Assembly (NCBI RefSeq): GCF_030848805.1
Contig: NC_092358.1
Coordinates: 20,679,297-20,743,296, forward strand
Reading direction: 5' to 3'
Source of the DNA: Temnothorax longispinosus
Taxonomy: Eukaryota; Arthropoda; Insecta; Hymenoptera; Formicidae
DNA length: 64,000 nucleotides
The translations under genes were made by a program, and so were the position numbers. The notes beneath the pieces are model-generated. The model was not told the origin of the DNA and did no database searches. It saw nothing but the letters and a program-made list of their open reading frames with translations. The first letter of the stretch is position 1. Each line of letters opens with the position of its first letter. Positions 61,477 to 64,000 of this stretch are shown here, piece after piece.

Positions 61477-61682
61477 CACGAAAAAACATTTTTAGCTAAA
61501 TTTAGTCGTAAAATATGGATAATATTTTTTGCAGCAAGAGCTACATTTTTTGCAGCGAGAAGTACAGTTTAGCAATAGTAGCAAACCTTTTGTTCTCGCT
61601 GCAAAAAATGTTACTCTCGTTGCAAAAAATGTTAGATCCATACGATTTTTTTAGCTATAGTAGGTAATCTTTTTTTTCCATG
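61477..61682. mobile_element. 206-bp foldback element flanked by TA
   Basis: The word attttttgca(g/a)c(g/a)aga occurs four times: at 61524 and 61545 in one orientation, and inverted at 61593 and 61614. The inner arms (61544-61561 and 61593-61610) are perfectly complementary over 18 bases around a 31-base loop. The outer arms carry cacgaaaaaac against catggaaaaaa and a shared agctaaa or atatgga block, and TA lies at both edges (61475-61476, 61683-61684). It is non-coding. TA duplication suggests a Tc1/mariner-type miniature element, but this is inference. Confidence 0.7.
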
Positions 61683-61747
61683 TAGGTTTTATAGCAGCAG
61701 TATTGTTGGTGCCTTACCTTTTGCATATATTTTTACATTGCAATAAA

Positions 61748-61771
61748 ATTATTATTATTATTATTATTATT
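61748..61771. repeat. (ATT)8 trinucleotide repeat
   Basis: Eight uninterrupted ATT units about 65 bp after the foldback element. Confidence 0.93.
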
Positions 61772-64000
61772 CGCAACATGCACTTTTCATATTAAACAAA
61801 ATCGAAAACCCAAACACCCAACTGTAGCGTTAAATACTGCACAGAATGAAAATGAGAATATTTCTTTTACGTCTTTTGTTTAAAAATTCCAGTAAGCCTC
61901 TTCGAAGATTCTTCCGTGACATTCGCAACCCTACAAATATATGTTGCGTTAACTTGTCGATTACGCTCCTGTGTCGCGCTCTCCGTCTCTGTCTGCGCGA
62001 GTAGGTATTGCGTGGCAGGAGCTGTAGGAACGAACAAAGGAACAAAACCGTAAAACCCTATGCACGAACGACGGCCTCGTTGCAGCTCGCAATCTACGTC
62101 GGATCTTGAAAGGAGGGAACACCGGGAAGGCCGGAAGTGACGTCGGAGATCAGCAAAACGACGGCTGGGTTCAGAATGCGGACTTTTCAGACTGATTCAA
62201 AACACACGCACGCAATCGGATTTAAAGCAAAACAGGACGAGAGTAAATCTGTAGGGAAAAGTGCCGATGTCTATCATTTGACGTTTTCGGGTCGATTCGG
62301 TGACGTAGGAACATTTGATCGCGTGAATATGAGGGCGAGGATATTCCATTCAAATCGGAACGAGTTAGGGGATATCCCCCGTCATAGAATATTAATAAGT
62401 CCACGATAAAAATCCAGGAAATATGTAAGATTTGCAGAAGATTATCTCATAATAAAACAGATAAAATATTCTAAATAATCATTACGTGTGTAATAAGAAA
62501 GCTAATATATAAGTAACTTATAATAAAACGACAAAAAGACATTTCTTGAACCTACTTTCCTACTTTCTCTTGGTTATTTATTGATCCATGAATACGAGAA
62601 AAATGCCGAAATAAATAAATTAGTAAGCCACAGCTTCTCAATAAATTACCCAAGGAACGATCAATCAAGCTTTCAGAAATTCCAAATAACCTTCATAATA
62701 TCTCATTAAACGTAATAAAATTAATATCATTTGAAGACGTTTTAGGACAAAAATTGTATCTACCAAGCGCAAGACTATTGAATTTCTATCATACTTAATA
62801 ACATTTATCAAGAGCTATAAGATTCAGTGCTCATCATATTAATAACTAAAGCTAATTGTAAGTATAATCGATGCATTTGTGATTTTCGTTCTCGTGTGTG
62901 GAAATCGAAATATAACGCGACGTTATTCTTGCAAAAATTACGTTCGTCAAACGATAATCTCGCAATCGGGCGATCATGTCGAGTGAGCCTAATTACCGGC
63001 GTAAGGCGGAAGATATTAGGAATGTGTAATTACACGCGCATGATAACCCTCGCTCCGCAATGGCAACACGGCCGCATTATCTCGCGTCGTGATTAATAGA
63101 CACGAGCGGGGCACGATAAGCGGCACACCGTGCCCCGTTCGTAGTATAATAACGACATTCTTTCAATTTCAAGTCAATTACCTGGCCTCGGCGCGAAACA
63201 GCCGCGCGTAATCTCGGAAAACCATTTACATCGTAAAACGTCGAGACTTTTATCGACGTGGCGTGCATCGTGCCGCGCGAGATACACTATAATCAGAGGC
63301 CAGTACCGGCCTTTAGGTCCGGGGGTTAAGTGTAACGCGGGACTAAACGCGACGTTGCTTCTTCTTCTACGTACAGCCTAATGTCTTCTAGGAGAAGGCA
63401 TAGAGAACGATTCACTTTTGCATAATCTCCGCCAGAAACTAAGCTGTAAAGAATAGTCGTGAAAAGGACAGATGTGCGTGGAAATTGGCTCCGCGAAATT
63501 TTCATACAAATTCATACGCGATAATTTCGTGATACGAACAGATAGAATCGCAATATTTCGGAGTTTAAAACGATATTAATACATATTCAATTATAAATTG
63601 TTAAATTACATGACAATTCATCGATCGGAATGTTGTAATGTTTCAATGAAATTTTATTCATATCGCATCTTCTATTAGCTATAGATCAGCCATATTGGCG
63701 AATATATAACTGACAAAAGAGGAAATTACATCACGTTTTAATCAATAAACGCTAAATTCAGCGCTAAATAGACAAACGAGACTCATTGTCGAAGTAAATT
63801 CTCTCTACAGCAACTCTATTCAAGATGTTTTAGCTAAAAGTGCTTATTCGGGTCCTTCAATCTTAATGTTTCACGATCCCCGCATACTTCGACGCAGACT
63901 TTACAATTATCTCAACTCCGTTCCTTCCATCTTATTTCCAATCCCAGGTATCCACGGTCGTGGAAAAACACGATAGTTCTCCGAGACACTCTGTATATTG
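61772..64000. other. Unassigned non-coding DNA
   Basis: No gene, RNA gene or clear repeat is recognised. GC-rich at 61960-62170 and 63090-63360, AT-rich between. The frames at 62137-62409 and 62827-63096 lack splice or domain support. Confidence 0.5.

Overview
This window looks like nuclear DNA from an insect, most likely a hymenopteran and perhaps an ant. The reasons are compositional: AT-rich and GC-rich stretches alternate over hundreds of bases, CpG is not depleted, long (GA)n/(CT)n microsatellites are numerous, and eroded terminal-inverted-repeat transposons are scattered through it. This is an inference from composition. No species-diagnostic gene was recognised.

No gene could be identified with confidence. 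The open frames present are mostly what GC-rich or simple-repeat DNA gives by chance: they overlap on both strands, are rich in arginine or built from CT/GA repeats, and show no recognisable domain. The window therefore reads as intergenic DNA or the inside of very long introns. A few short segments have the shape of exons, with a pyrimidine tract and AG, an open frame, and a GT donor. They are listed with low confidence at 7038-7233 (+), 10743-10802 (-), 38569-38653 with 39061-39134 (+), 40098-40178 (-) and 49595-49785 (-). None is tied to a known protein family. GT/AG signals are common enough by chance that several must be false.

Layout: 1-13 kb is simple-repeat-rich unassigned DNA with two exon-like segments. 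A large CT tract lies at 13.1 kb, and a cluster of GC hairpins with a TATA-like box at 14.8-15.1 kb. At 17.1-18.7 kb there are three diverged copies of one segment, about 720 bp apart. A long perfect-arm hairpin lies at 19.5 kb, TG and GA tracts at 20.9 and 22.3 kb, and a diverged tandem array with a period near 83 bp at 23.8-24.1 kb. A 0.76 kb terminal-inverted-repeat element occupies 29.4-30.2 kb. At 34.4-35.7 kb there is an ATT-rich tract, a 240 bp miniature element and a diverged 160-180 bp duplication about 600 bp apart. Exon-like segments cluster at 38.5-40.2 kb. An 80-base (GA)40 tract lies at 41.3 kb, a 514 bp TTAA-flanked element at 44.1 kb and a 1.1 kb TA-flanked element at 45.9 kb. 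A GC-rich island at 49.2-49.8 kb has plausible coding frames on both strands. Two further miniature inverted-repeat elements lie at 55.5 and 61.5 kb.

The best-supported biology is a set of six non-autonomous DNA-transposon-like elements and two sets of eroded local duplications. No convincing new multi-gene system was seen.
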